From positions 42,346 to 106,345 of the forward strand of contig LGRX02025851.1 in the NCBI GenBank assembly GCA_001247695.2: a DNA stretch of 64,000 nt, read 5' to 3'. The stretch is from Cymbomonas tetramitiformis. Taxonomy: Eukaryota > Chlorophyta > Pyramimonadophyceae > Pyramimonadales > Pyramimonadaceae. Under the pieces are notes generated by a model. It saw only the letters and a program-made list of their open reading frames with translations. It did no database searches and was not told the origin of the DNA. This document shows, piece by piece, positions 1 to 9,717 of the stretch (positions are counted from its first letter, which is position 1; every line of letters begins with the position of its first letter). The position numbers and the translations under genes are program-made.

Positions 1-433
1 TCTGGGAATCTGAGCAGCAGCAGGCATTTGATAACCTCAAAAGTGCCATCTGCCATGCTCCAGTACTACAGCTTCCAGATCAGAAACTGCCATCTATTAT
101 GGAGGTCGATGGATCAGGCACACACGTTGGTCAAGTGGTATTACAGGATCAAGGAAAAGGTATGAAGCCATGTGGCTATCACAGCGTCACTCTTTCTGAT
201 ACACAGAGACGCTGGCCTATTCCTGAGATCGAGCTATTTGCCATTGTGGAGGGCTTCCGATTCTTTCGCCACATCTTGCTGGGAGCTCCTGAGACTATTG
301 TTCGCTCAGATCATCAGCCACTGGTTTATTTCCGGTCCAAATCCACACTAAGCCCCAAACAGGCGAGGTGGTTGGATGAGCTCTCTGAGTACAACTTCCG
401 AATAGAGCACATTTCTGGCGAGAAGAATAAGGT
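1..433 (+). CDS. Ty3/gypsy RT/RNase H fragment (truncated both sides)
   Basis: The frame is open from the window edge and reads the end of a reverse transcriptase followed by RNase H of a Ty3/gypsy pol. Visible landmarks are an FDNLK..I segment before the RNase H, the first catalytic Asp in MEVDGSG, the Glu in EIELFAIV and the Asp in RSDHQPL. The connection segment ends ISGEKNK. In related elements this segment continues with an ADALSR-type motif. Here the frame instead runs straight into an LTR start (TGTCAGGG, 434), so the gene was cut by insertion of another LTR element. The upstream part lies outside the window. Family assignment is secure; the element itself cannot be named. Confidence 0.85.
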
Positions 434-1843
434 TGTCAGGGTTATGACCGATGACATATGTGTCATACATGTCATACGTGCCATACCTATCATACATGTC
501 ATACCATGTCATGTTATGTCATGTCGTGTCATGTCATATATTATAATGACAGACAGTCGTCAGTACGGTCGACTATGACATTAAGAGTGGTATTCTTTGA
601 CTCGTCAAGGCGACGAACGAGGACGCATCAAGTGTGAGTGCAGCAGTAGAGATATTGTATTTTGTGTGTGCAGGTTCGCGGATCGCGTATATCATACAGG
701 CGCCGCAGTCGCACATATCAACATATCTCGCATAATATCAACCGCTGCGGAATAAACAGCGAAAGCAGTGCGCGAGGAGACATCGTCGCAATAGCATTGT
801 TCGCACATACACCGTCAGTGGATAACAGCGCGACAAGGTGTGCATACAGCATGCGGATCGCACATATGCGCAGCTATCATTCGCAAAATTGTAAGATATG
901 CGACAAGCTGACGCGAATATGATCAAATCATCAACAGAATATGATCCATGCGAGAAATGGCATTCGTATCATATGCCGTACATACTGCGACAGAGATATG
1001 CTCACCATTCGCAGCGCGCACATCAGCGATTCATCAAAGTCGCAATAAATTGCCCATTAGCGCTATATCGCTCAGTGCAGTTTTGATGCGTACACTGATC
1101 TCGTCATCAAAATATCGTCATTTCAAATGGTTGCAAAAATCACTCATCTGCGCGCATCATGATTTACTTTGACAGGATATGTACATACCTGCTAGATTTA
1201 TCATGAACAGATGACGCGCGATGATGGTATAATGTGCAGCATGCTATACTAAGTCTGTGATGCTTGCACATAAGAGATGGTATTATCCATTCACTGTCAG
1301 ATTCACACACATAGTATGACATCAGATAAGTTGTTGCTGTGCAGCAAATATCATAGAGTGTGCAGTAAATTTCATAGTGTGTACAATTAAATGGTGTGCA
1401 GTACTTACAATACATGCAGCACCACACACACACTTGCAGTATATACTATTCATTCAGTATATACCAAGTGCACGCAGCAAGATGTACCATGCATTATTAT
1501 ACTGTGCAACTATATCATGCAGTTTGATTCTACTTTGTTATACAGTGACATGTGCATGCATTTATGCAGCCAGCTTGATCACGATAGCAGCTGGCATGCA
1601 TAAACCAGCTTGACCACGATAGCAGCTGGCATGTATGGTCTCATATAACAATGCATCAGACATTGCACATAGCATACCTGCTGTGCATGTAAACTATAAA
1701 TGAACCCACATGGTGTAAGGTGCCTCTTCATGGTCTTAACACAATAATTAGCTCAGTATACCCTGACGCAAGATTTGGGATGGGTATACTGTTCTATTGT
1801 GGATCACTGAAAGGAATGCTCACCGGAACCATGTGTGAAATTC
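434..1843 (+). mobile_element. LTR family A fragment: decayed 5' LTR plus leader
   Basis: The segment starts TGTCAGGGTTATGACCGATG, as do the LTRs at 17492 and 30733, followed by the same GTCATACATGTCATAC-rich tract. The LTR is shortened: after about 150 bp it jumps to the end, lacking the TATA-containing part, and is followed at about 587 by the leader beginning GTGGTATTC, which matches the leader at 18122. Homology to that copy continues, with small differences, to GTGAAAT near 1842 (compare about 19410). There the DNMT-PHD element begins. No coding region is recognisable. Family A therefore inserted into the gypsy pol at 1-433 and was later cut itself. Reading of the borders: LTR 434-586, leader 587-1843. 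Confidence 0.7.
1563..1635 (+). repeat. Tandem hairpin-forming leader repeat
   Basis: Two adjacent copies of a unit of about 33 bp contain CCAGCTTGA(C/T)CACGATAGCAGCTGG, an imperfect inverted repeat (CCAGCT ... AGCTGG). A single diverged copy sits at about 19163-19188 in the other family A element. The conservation of the paired arms suggests an RNA hairpin in the leader, such as a packaging or dimerisation signal; that role is inference. Confidence 0.5.
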
Positions 1844-4800
1844 TCGTTTGCAGGCAGTGCAGTGGTTTGGTGGTGGCTGGGACGAGGCCCCATGCCCATG
1901 GTCGCCGTTTGGGCGATGTTTGAAACAGTGGCGTGGCGCCTGTCGTGGTGCCCCTTTCAGGTCTGGTGGGGGCGCTGCGTGGCCTCGCTTTGGGACTCGC
2001 TGCCGATATGGTGGTCGATTGCTCGACGTTATCCCCGTCGTGCATGCTATGACGTTTGGGTCCTGTGGGCCCTCGCTTATGTCTGGTACGTTGGGCTCCT
2101 TATCGTACGCACCACAGGTGTCTATGCTGGCGTACACCGTGTTCGTACAGAAGGTTGGATGGTGGTACCCCTTCGGGGGGTGGTCGTTTCCCTGGCGTGC
2201 TGGTCGCAGTGTGCCGCAGCCCTTCTCCTCGTGGTCCTCGCCTGGCTCTGGGTCTGCGCTGGCGTTTATGCGGAGGATGGGGCGCACCACGCTTCTTGTG
2301 CCGTGGGTGTCCCTCTGGGCGTATGTGACGTCCGAGATCGCCGGGGGTGGACTGTCCCATCCTTGCGCTGGTCCCAAGTTTTCTTGCTGGGCCGCGTGCA
2401 CCTGCCCGCTTTTCCGGCCAGGTTGGATAAGCCTCGCTTTGCAGCGCGTTGGGCGCAGCTTCGGCGGAATCTCCAGCTTCATCGTGTCGCGCAGGCCGCT
2501 CACCTAGTGATTGTCCTTGCGCTGGTGGTCTCCACTGCTGCTGGTGGGAGTTCTCGCTTGGCGCTCGGGGGGTGGAGATTAGTGGCGTGCTTCTTCGCCT
2601 CGAACTCGCCGGTAGCCGCAGTGCGGTTCAACAGAATTTTGCGATTTTTTCTGCTTTTGTGCGGAATCCTGTGGGTTGCTGGCGAGTTGACGGAGAACAT
2701 GCCTGCGCATGGCGTCATGTCACCCACGCGGAGTGCCTGGAGTGCGTCACCCTGCACTTCTTGGGAGGCTCAGCAATCGTCGAGGCAATGGGAGCCGGGT
2801 TGGCAGGCCAATGTCGCGGAGCAGGATGAGGTCTTGCCGTATACCGTGCTGGACGAGCTTCAACCTCTGGGTGACACGACTGTGACCAAGGACGAGGCAG
2901 CGTGGCTCGACACTGAGCTCAATGCCACGTTTGGAGGACATCCCGACTTCAAGGAGGAGCACTGGGAGGAAATGCGAGCTGTTCTTCGCAGATGCAAGAG
3001 CACTTTCGCCAACAGCCCTCACGACCTGACAGGCTACAAGGGCAAGGCGGAGCACAACACGTTCTCCATCCCTTTTGTGGACGAGTCCAAGGCTGCTTAC
3101 CAGAGACCCAGGAAGTACAGCCCGGGCGAACAGGAGATCATTGACATCCACTGCAAGGAATTGCTGGAGTACGGCTTCATAGAGCCTGCAGCCAAGCATT
3201 GCAGACATGCGAGCAACGTCGTCGTGGCCGGCAAGAAGGATCATGAGACTGGCCTGTGGACCCAAACGCGCTTCTGCGTGGATCTCAGGGGCGTCAATCG
3301 ACACTCCCTCAAGGACAACACTCTGCCACATCGACCAGAGGAGCTCTACCAGAAGGTTGCGAAGGCCAAGTTCAAGACCACGCTGGATGCCACCAAAGCC
3401 TTCCATCAGATTCCCATGGCTACGGAAGAGGACAGGAGCAAGACGGCATTCTGGTGGAAGAACCAGTTGTACCAGTACACTTCGATGCCCTTTGGGGCTG
3501 CTGGAGCAACATCTGCGTTTGTGAGAATCATGGACTACGAGTTACGTCACCTGCAGCATTGCACGGTGGCATACGTCGATGACGTAGTGGTCTACACTGA
3601 CTCCACGCCTGAGCAACATCTGAAGGACGTCGAGGACGTGTTGCGCACGTTGGGGGACGCTGGCATAAGACTGCACGCAGGCAAGAGCACCTTTGGGGCA
3701 GCTACGGTGGACTTTCTGGGTTACCGCATTGGGCATAACTCCATTGGCGCACAGGAAGCGAAGTGCAAGGCCATCCAGGAGCTTCCGAGGCCGCAGGACA
3801 AGACTGGGCTTCGTTCCATCTTGGGCATGATGAATTACTATAAGGGCTTGGTGGGTGAGCCAGGGGGGCCGAATTACTCCGAGATGGCCCGCCCTCTCAA
3901 CGACCTGCTCAAGAAAGAGATTACCGATATCAAGGGAGCTTGGGGGAAGGATCAAGATCAAGCGCTTCAGGACCTGAAGGACGCGCTCTGCTCTGGGAGA
4001 TGTCTGAGGCCTATCGATTACGACAGACCCCTCATATTGTACACCGATTGGAGCACCTATGGCATTGGCGCAGTGCTGGGCCAGAAGGATGACGATGGGA
4101 AGGAGTACATCTGCATGGCAATCAGTCGATCCTTGAGCAAGACAGAGAGGCAGTACGCCAGCTTCAAAGGTGAGATGCTTGCAGTGGTGTGGGCAGTGCG
4201 CACGCTGAGGCAGTATTTACATGGCATTCACTTCACGCTGGTGACTGACCACTCACCGCTCACTACCTTGATGGAGAAGGCTGATCTTCAGGGACAGCAC
4301 CTGCGCTGGGCAATCAGCTTGCAGGAGTTCGACTTCACGGTGCAGTATCGCCCAGGAGCCAAGAACAGCAACGCTGACGTGCCGTCTCGTTACCCGCTAC
4401 CGTCTACGGCAGACGAGACTGGGGCAAGGCATGAGAGGGAAAAGGTGACTGCGCTCCACGCAGGCGTGGGGGAAGTTTGCACGAAGGACTTCTGCGACTA
4501 CCTGTGCTTTATGTTGGCTGGGGATGTTTCCCCAGGGGAAGAGGCCACGCCAGAGGTGCAGGTTGCCAACTACTGCAAGAGGGCTGCCGTGGAGCAGCTG
4601 GGCACGGGACCAGTGCATCGTTTATTTGATTTGCACCACCAGGAGGAATTGGAGTGCAATCATGGGGACATGTTCGACACAGACCTACCCGAGCTGGTGA
4701 CCGACTCTGGGAGGCTAGCGAGGGCGGCTTGGAAAGCGCTGAGCCTGGTGCGACCTACACGAGGCACGCATGGCGAAGGAAGCCCCGCTGTATACAGCAA

Positions 4801-5287
4801 TGAGTACTTTGAAGGCGAACGCATCTTGAAGCCCGAGAAGGTGGACACCAGGGTGCTGGGCAGGCAGTTCTTCTCGCAAGCTCGAGAGGAAGGCGTGGTG
4901 TGCTATGAGCCATGTGGAGGCCTCTGTGCTGGCCTGGAGATGTTGCTCCGCAATGGCATGAAGGTGGATCGGTACCTGTACCAGGACATATCACCGAGCA
5001 GTCGGACAGTGGCCAGAGCCAGGTGCACGGCGTTGCTGCGACGATATCCTGACCTCATCTCACCCAGTGCAATAGAATTTGGGGCCTTACCCCAAGATCT
5101 GCACGACACGACGAGCGCCGATTTCATACGGGCAGGAGCTCTTCAAGGACGCCAGTGGGTCATGGTGTGCGGGTTTCCATGCCAGGATCTCTCCCCTGCT
5201 GGAACGCTTACAGGCCTGGATGGCAGGCACAACAAATTATTTTATGAAGTGGTTCGGCTTCTGTCCACGCTGCAGCAGCTACAGTAG
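1835..5287 (+). CDS. Pol N-part: RT, RNase H and first half of C5-methyltransferase
   Basis: The first 300 or so codons are hydrophobic and probably not genuine protein; credible homology starts near 2880. RT landmarks: RFCVDLRGVNR (about 3270), FHQIPM, and the catalytic YVDD (3572-3583). RNase H: LYTDWSTYG, GEMLAVVW and VTDHSPL, ending GAKNSNADVPSR (about 4390). A linker follows, then a cytosine-C5 methyltransferase: SAM-binding EPCGGLCAGLE (about 4905) and the motif IV catalytic GFPCQDLSPAG (Pro-Cys-Gln at 5177-5185). The frame ends at TAG (5285-5287) but continues in the same frame with motif VI (ENV at 5312). The frame from 1835 to 7399 is therefore one reading frame with a single nonsense codon, which may be a mutation or a readthrough site. 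Confidence 0.8.
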   Translation: MKFSFAGSAVVWWWLGRGPMPMVAVWAMFETVAWRLSWCPFQVWWGRCVASLWDSLPIWWSIARRYPRRACYDVWVLWALAYVWYVGLLIVRTTGVYAGVHRVRTEGWMVVPLRGVVVSLACWSQCAAALLLVVLAWLWVCAGVYAEDGAHHASCAVGVPLGVCDVRDRRGWTVPSLRWSQVFLLGRVHLPAFPARLDKPRFAARWAQLRRNLQLHRVAQAAHLVIVLALVVSTAAGGSSRLALGGWRLVACFFASNSPVAAVRFNRILRFFLLLCGILWVAGELTENMPAHGVMSPTRSAWSASPCTSWEAQQSSRQWEPGWQANVAEQDEVLPYTVLDELQPLGDTTVTKDEAAWLDTELNATFGGHPDFKEEHWEEMRAVLRRCKSTFANSPHDLTGYKGKAEHNTFSIPFVDESKAAYQRPRKYSPGEQEIIDIHCKELLEYGFIEPAAKHCRHASNVVVAGKKDHETGLWTQTRFCVDLRGVNRHSLKDNTLPHRPEELYQKVAKAKFKTTLDATKAFHQIPMATEEDRSKTAFWWKNQLYQYTSMPFGAAGATSAFVRIMDYELRHLQHCTVAYVDDVVVYTDSTPEQHLKDVEDVLRTLGDAGIRLHAGKSTFGAATVDFLGYRIGHNSIGAQEAKCKAIQELPRPQDKTGLRSILGMMNYYKGLVGEPGGPNYSEMARPLNDLLKKEITDIKGAWGKDQDQALQDLKDALCSGRCLRPIDYDRPLILYTDWSTYGIGAVLGQKDDDGKEYICMAISRSLSKTERQYASFKGEMLAVVWAVRTLRQYLHGIHFTLVTDHSPLTTLMEKADLQGQHLRWAISLQEFDFTVQYRPGAKNSNADVPSRYPLPSTADETGARHEREKVTALHAGVGEVCTKDFCDYLCFMLAGDVSPGEEATPEVQVANYCKRAAVEQLGTGPVHRLFDLHHQEELECNHGDMFDTDLPELVTDSGRLARAAWKALSLVRPTRGTHGEGSPAVYSNEYFEGERILKPEKVDTRVLGRQFFSQAREEGVVCYEPCGGLCAGLEMLLRNGMKVDRYLYQDISPSSRTVARARCTALLRRYPDLISPSAIEFGALPQDLHDTTSADFIRAGALQGRQWVMVCGFPCQDLSPAGTLTGLDGRHNKLFYEVVRLLSTLQQLQ

Positions 5288-7399
5288 CAGAGGCCCCCAG
5301 GATACATCCTGGAGAACGTGTCCCCATTGTCGCACAGACCCGGGACCAAGATCAGGGACGAGGTGTTCCCGTACATTGCCAGCGTCATTGGCCGACCAGT
5401 GTCCTTTGACGCAGCACAAGCAGGCGCTTACGCACATCGATTGCGAGCGTACTGGAGTAACTTGTTCCAGATCCACCAGTTTCGCTCCGTGATGGGCAAG
5501 GTGGCGAGACCAGAAGGACGAGTTGTATCGTCAATCCTGTGCAAGGGCTGGCAGCCCAGACCAGTGATAAGAACAGACCGCGCGCCTCACTACGTGGTGA
5601 ACGTGGTGGGAGAACCGCTGAGGGCTCTTCCCACCATCATGGCAACGCAAGGGTCGAGAGCATTCAGAAGAGCAAGAATGGGCACCGTGGTGCGCAACCA
5701 TGACGATGAGGACACTGAGGAAGAATCCCGAGAAGTGAACCTCGACGAGAAGGCGCGAGCCATGGGCTATAGCGCAAGTGAGCTACGCATGGCTGATGGC
5801 CTGAACGACGTAGAATTGGCGAGCATTCTGGGCCTGGCCATGGATCGCAGGGCTATGGAACTGCTGATGGCAGTCGCAGAAGCAAGCAGGAAGGGGCTTC
5901 CTCACAGCGAAGAGTCCCCAGAGGCGGAGAATTCCCCAGGACAGCCTATCGTTGTAGACAACAACTGGGCAGACCACGCGAGGTCGGACCTTCAGCAGAG
6001 ACAAGCTTTGATGGCGGAATGGGTTGAGAATTCGAACGCATATACTCAGCAGGTGGCGAAGACCATGAGCCACCGTGACTGGGAAGAGAAGCTGCAGATA
6101 ATGTGCTCACAAGGGCAGAAAGGTGCAGAAGGAATTGGGGCTCAGCGGCAGAAGGCTGGAACCAAGAAGAAGAAGAAGAAGAAGAAGAAGAAGAAGAAGA
6201 AGAAGAAGAAGAAGAAGAAGAAGAAGGAGTGGCAGCTCTACGCCATCGAGCAGTATCGCCAGAGGCACGAGAGCCACTTCGTGAAGGAGGGCGCAACTCC
6301 AGCAGCGCGCGTTGACGTGCCTGCTTGGAGTCCGCCTGGCAAAGATGCGGAGATGAGACTCCCCAGGTTGGCGTGTACCACTAGATTCGTGGACTTGATG
6401 GCCAGTGTGGCTGAACAGCAGGCCGACCGTGACAAGCATCGAGATGTGCATGACGATGCATGGTGCCTCAGATGGTTGAAGTCCAATGGCAGCGTGAGAT
6501 TGCCAGAGGATGAAGTTCGTCGTGTAAGGAGACGTGCAGCACGACATCGATGGGATGAGGCTACGGACGAGATCTACATGATCACGCTGTCGGGCAAGGA
6601 GGTGAGAATACCCAAGCCTGCTGACCGTCTTGCATTGGTCAAGGAATACCACTCCAGAACTGGCCATTGGGGGATAAGACGTACGCAGCATCTTCTGTGG
6701 CAGCGCCATTGGTGGGCCGACTTGAAGAAGGACGTGGAGGCTGTGGTTACTCAGTGTGAGACTTGCCAGCGCGTGAAGACCCACTACGCAAGAGAGGAGG
6801 CGTGTTTGTCCCCCCTCGAGATCGTGTCGTTCATGTATCGCTGGTCGCTAGACTTGGCATGGCCTTCGAGGAGGGAGACCAAGGCTGGCAACAACAGGGT
6901 GCTCATCATGACCGAGCACTACACCAGATTCATAGTCTGTGTACCTATTCCCAACAAGGAGGCAAGGACCATCGCGGCGGCATTTCGCAGTCATGTCCTG
7001 GCTGTGTTCGGTGCGCCAGCAGAGTGCTTGGTGGATGGAGGCAAGGAGTTCGAGGGTGAGTTCGAGCAGCTATGCAGAGACTGTCTGATAGACAGACGAG
7101 TCACCTCGCCAGACTCTCCAGAAGGCAACGGGCTCACCGAGCGAGTGGTGCGTACAATGAAGTTTTGCTTCAAGAAGATCGCCTTGGAGAAGGGCCTCGA
7201 CTATGAGTGGGATGAACAGCTCTGGCCGCTCGTGCTGAGCTACAATGCAGCACGCCAAGAGTCCACAGGAGTGGCGCCGTTCACCTTGCTGTTTGCCCAA
7301 GAAGCAGTGGTGCCGCCAGATCTGAAGCAAGCGCCCAGCATGGATTCAGTCCAGAGGTCAAAGATGACAAGGACGCCCGAGTCAAGGACCTCCTCCTGA
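5288..7399 (+). CDS. Pol C-part: rest of C5-methyltransferase, poly-Lys linker, integrase
   Basis: In phase with the preceding frame after one TAG. It opens with GYILENVSP, the motif VI ENV of C5-methyltransferases, and continues to DAAQAGAYAHRLRAYWSNLF, a plausible target-recognition and C-terminal part. A linker of about 350 residues contains a run of about 21 lysines encoded by (AAG)n. Integrase follows: an HHCC zinc-binding module (HSRTGHWG at about 6651, CETC at about 6754) and a catalytic core with Asp in SLDLAW (about 6850), Asp in LVDGGKEF (about 7030) and Glu in GNGLTERV (about 7138). The frame ends at TGA 7397-7399, but integrase homology continues in frame 1 from about 7340, so a one-base indel lies near 7340-7360. 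Confidence 0.85.
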   Translation, partial: QRPPGYILENVSPLSHRPGTKIRDEVFPYIASVIGRPVSFDAAQAGAYAHRLRAYWSNLFQIHQFRSVMGKVARPEGRVVSSILCKGWQPRPVIRTDRAPHYVVNVVGEPLRALPTIMATQGSRAFRRARMGTVVRNHDDEDTEEESREVNLDEKARAMGYSASELRMADGLNDVELASILGLAMDRRAMELLMAVAEASRKGLPHSEESPEAENSPGQPIVVDNNWADHARSDLQQRQALMAEWVENSNAYTQQVAKTMSHRDWEEKLQIMCSQGQKGAEGIGAQRQKAGTKKKKKKKKKKKKKKKKKKKKKEWQLYAIEQYRQRHESHFVKEGATPAARVDVPAWSPPGKDAEMRLPRLACTTRFVDLMASVAEQQADRDKHRDVHDDAWCLRWLKSNGSVRLPEDEVRRVRRRAARHRWDEATDEIYMITLSGKEVRIPKPADRLALVKEYHSRTGHWGIRRTQHLLWQRHWWADLKKDVEAVVTQCETCQRVKTHYAREEACLSPLEIVSFMYRWSLDLAWPSRRETKAGNNRVLIMTEHYTRFIVCVPIPNKEARTIAAAFRSHVLAVFGAPAECLVDGGKEFEGEFEQLCRDCLIDRRVTSPDSPEGNGLTERVVRTMKFCFKKIALEKGLDYEWDEQLWPLVLSYNAARQESTGVAPFTLLFAQEAVVPPDLKQAPSMDSVQRSKMTRTPESRTSS
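6164..6226 (+). repeat. (AAG)n microsatellite coding poly-lysine
   Basis: About 21 consecutive AAG triplets inside the pol frame between the methyltransferase and the integrase. In this frame they read as lysine, so the expansion keeps the frame open. A poly-Lys segment could act as a nuclear-localisation or DNA-contacting linker, but neutral triplet expansion is equally possible. Confidence 0.95.
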
Positions 7400-8472
7400 G
7401 AGCACAGGTAGTGAGGCGACTGATGGTGCACGCTGGCTGCAGCCTGGAGGTTGCACAGCATCGTGATACTTTACATTATGAAGGAAGAAGGGGTGGGGGC
7501 ATTGAGCCTAAGCCACACCAGTTTAAAGTGGGTGACTTCGTCTACATCAGACAGAAGCCTCGCAGCGGCATGGAAGTCGCGACCAAGTCCGCCATTCTGA
7601 AGCTGGTCAAGATACAGCGAGATGGTGTTGTGGTGCTTGAGGACGCCACCAAGTTAAGGGAAAAGAGCACTGTGCAGAGCATCGCGCCATGTCACCTGCA
7701 GGTGAAGGACCAGTATGACTGCAGTGCAGCCGTGCCCAGCAGACACCTTGCATGTGAAGTGTGCAGGAAGACTGATGGGGAAGCAGAGATGTTGTTGTGC
7801 GACGCGTGCAACAAGGGGTACCATTTGTGGTGTCTTACCCCAGCATTGGATGAAGTACCAGAAGGCGAGTGGCTATGTCCTAGGTGCTCAGGCACGAGGA
7901 TGCAAGCTGCTAGCGCTGAGGTACAGACCCAGGAAACCAAGAGTTCTTGTGTCCTGGAGGACAGATTGGGGATGAAGGAGCAGCAATTGAATGAGAAGCT
8001 GTCCTCAGACATGCGCCTGCTGCCAGCAGACGTGGGTCCCCGTCGTGTGGTGAAGGGAGACAGATTTCAGCCATGGCATGCTATCTCATCAAGGGAGATG
8101 CTATTGGAGGAGAAGGACATGTTCCTCTGCGTGCCAGATCAGATTGATTGGGGTAGACAGGACAAACTCTCCGAGGCTGTGCAGATCTTCATGCCAGGGC
8201 ACTGGAATGAGGGCCATCGCACCGTGCCGAGCAAGAAGTACCGGGAACAGAAAGCAATGGCAAGGCAACTGAGGGATGCACCTCTCGTGCCTGCTTTGGC
8301 TGAAGAAAAAGTTGAAAAACGAGGAGAATTGAGACATATGACTAAGGCTCAGGTGCGCGAAGCTAGCGCACTGCAGTGGGGGCTTGAGCTGGTCATCACG
8401 GTGCCTTCCGAGGTGAGGCGCTTGGCGACAGAAGTGGACTGGAAGTCCATCGATGGCGTGTGGGACCCATAG
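7340..8472 (+). CDS. Integrase C-terminal domain fused to a PHD finger
   Basis: Frame 1 takes over from the integrase frame. It first reads the usual integrase tail (ARVKDLLLRAQVVRRLM, then FKVGDFVYIRQK, a GPY/F-like barrel). A canonical PHD finger follows at 7753-7887: CEVC, then CDAC, GYHLWC and CPRC, with the conserved Trp of GEWLCPRC. PHD fingers read histone-tail modifications, so this module could steer integration or bind nucleosomes; that is inference from the family. The rest (to 8472) has no recognised domain until DWKSIDGV near the end, which leads into the methyltransferase-like domain of the next feature in another frame. Confidence 0.8.
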
Positions 8473-8992
8473 GCAGGTACGTGGGGTCATCAGTGAGGTG
8501 ATGGTGGAGCAATGGCCGCAATTGAGATTTATGAATAATGACTGGAATTCTCAGCTGGGTTGGTCTGAGGCGCATGACGCACTTCAGCCAGGTAACTATC
8601 GCATATGGAAGGAGAAGTATGGTGTCTGTGATGCCGTGGTGACTTCACCCTGGTTTGCAGCGCTGGATATCGCGTTTCCATTGGCAGTTATGGCCAGTCG
8701 TGTGGTGGCATGTGTCCATGTTCCTTTTTACTATTTGACAGACATGACCGAGAGCAGAGCTGCGTACTTCAGACGATTGAGTTAGTCTGGACGCTTGCAT
8801 GTGATTGGACATCTAGAACATGGACCTATTGGCCGCAGATGCATGTGGGTTTTGGTGTTCAAGAACCCTCTGGTCAGAGCCAGGATGTTACAGGATGGAG
8901 AAGGTGAAGGCATTGGTATGTTCACTTTCAGTTTGGGCAAGTTCATGGCGGATGGTGATACGACCCAGTATGCTGAACAAGCCCACATTTGA
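8440..8992 (+). pseudogene. Decayed amino-methyltransferase-like domain
   Basis: Frame 2 reads a domain with the layout of a class I SAM methyltransferase: a glycine motif right after DWKSIDGV (frameshifted near 8465; GTHRQVRGV), then NNDWN about 25 residues on, then VVTSPWFAALDIAFPLAV (about 8636-8690). Amino-methyltransferases have (D/N/S)PP(Y/F) at this place; here it is SPWF, so a proline is replaced. The frame then has TAG at 8777-8779 but continues in phase with GRLHVIGHLEHGPIGRRC up to 8992. I read this as a decayed N6-adenine or N4-cytosine methyltransferase-like module. It could also be a structural, non-catalytic relative. Function in this copy is unlikely. Confidence 0.45.
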
Positions 8993-9013
8993 GTCTGTGC
9001 TACGGCAGGCAGC

Positions 9014-9029
9014 AGCTACAGATGGGGGA
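9014..9029 (+). other. Polypurine tract of the DNMT-PHD element
   Basis: AGCTACAGATGGGGGA directly precedes the LTR start TGTTGGAAAT. The same 16 bases recur at 9702-9717 before the second LTR copy, so they belong to the element's 3' internal end. A G-rich tract at this site is the usual primer for plus-strand DNA synthesis. Confidence 0.7.
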
Positions 9030-9701
9030 TGTTGGAAATCTGGGCTTGCATATAAGAGCTTAGCGTTCGATCTCAGAATATCAGAATTTCAAAAATTTTG
9101 TAGCTCTACGATCTTGTGCTGTGTTAACACTTAAAGGGCGAATCGATGTAATAATGCTCATACTGATATTGTTTTCAGGTTGGTGTCGCATACGTTTTGG
9201 GGCATATCTCGCGTTCTACTTATCCATTCGTGCCCCTACTTCGCGTGCCTAACAAAGCACACACGCCGAACTATCTACTTCACATCACGGCTTACACCTA
9301 GAGCACGCGAGCATACATGTATGCCGCTAGGTTGTAGTGCATACACGCATTCCTCCCTACCCTTTAGTATAGGGCACTCATACCCCTGCACTTTCCAATT
9401 AGTTTTTTGCTCAATATATTGAGTTTGGTGGCCTTTACGGGGTTGGGGGACCTTGCTCAACTCACAAATATGGATACCAATACTTCATACATCTCAAGTA
9501 GGTGACTAACGTAGAAGTTATGGCACTTTCCGCGCTCATACTGATCCTATACTGCAAAATCTGAATTCGCCCTTTAAGTGTTAAGACCGCCCTGGATGAT
9601 TGCCGACACAAGTGAATGTTAAGAACGAGTTTATGTCCCGCGAGTGTTAAGATTGCTCGGACCCGATGTATTCGTACCATCATGTGCACGCGTTTGCGAC
9701 A
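9030..9701 (+). repeat. 3' LTR copy 1 (split by a MITE)
   Basis: It starts TGTTGGAAATCTGGGC and ends GTTTGCGACA (TG...CA). It contains CATATAAGAGC as a TATA-like box. Without the 453-bp MITE and its duplicated TTAA it would be about 215 bp, the same size as copy 2 at 9718-9929. Confidence 0.75.
9128..9580. mobile_element. piggyBac-type MITE with TTAA target duplication
   Basis: The ends are inverted copies, CACTTAAAGGGCGAAT at the left and ATTCGCCCTTTAAGTG at the right. TTAA flanks both sides (9124-9127 and 9581-9584). LTR copy 2 has a single TTAA at the same place (GTGTTAAG), so the empty site is visible in the window. Exact TTAA duplication is the hallmark of the piggyBac superfamily. The 453-bp interior has no transposase, hence a non-autonomous element. 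A subterminal GCTCATACTGAT motif occurs near both ends in direct orientation. Confidence 0.8.
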
Positions 9702-9717
9702 AGCTACAGATGGGGGA

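Noticed and set aside
434..586. LTR at 434 as the 3' LTR of the pol fragment at 1-433
   Set aside because: Integrase is missing and RNase H is cut mid-domain; the sequence after the LTR is a 5' leader like that at 18122, so it is an insertion.
1820..2503. Long minus-strand frame (and a 219-codon plus-strand frame) before the RT of element 1
   Set aside because: Pro/His/Arg-rich or Trp-rich translation of GC-rich DNA, no family signature, and several overlapping frames are open at once. No Gag could be supported.
5285..5287. UAG read as glutamine (non-standard code as in some ulvophyte algae)
   Set aside because: The intact Pol at 45894-53414 ends in TAG and other genes end in TAA; an isolated TAG next to CAG codons is more simply a mutation or readthrough site.
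6164..6226. Poly-lysine as a frameshift or assembly artefact
   Set aside because: The triplet run keeps the frame, and pol motifs on both sides are in the same frame.
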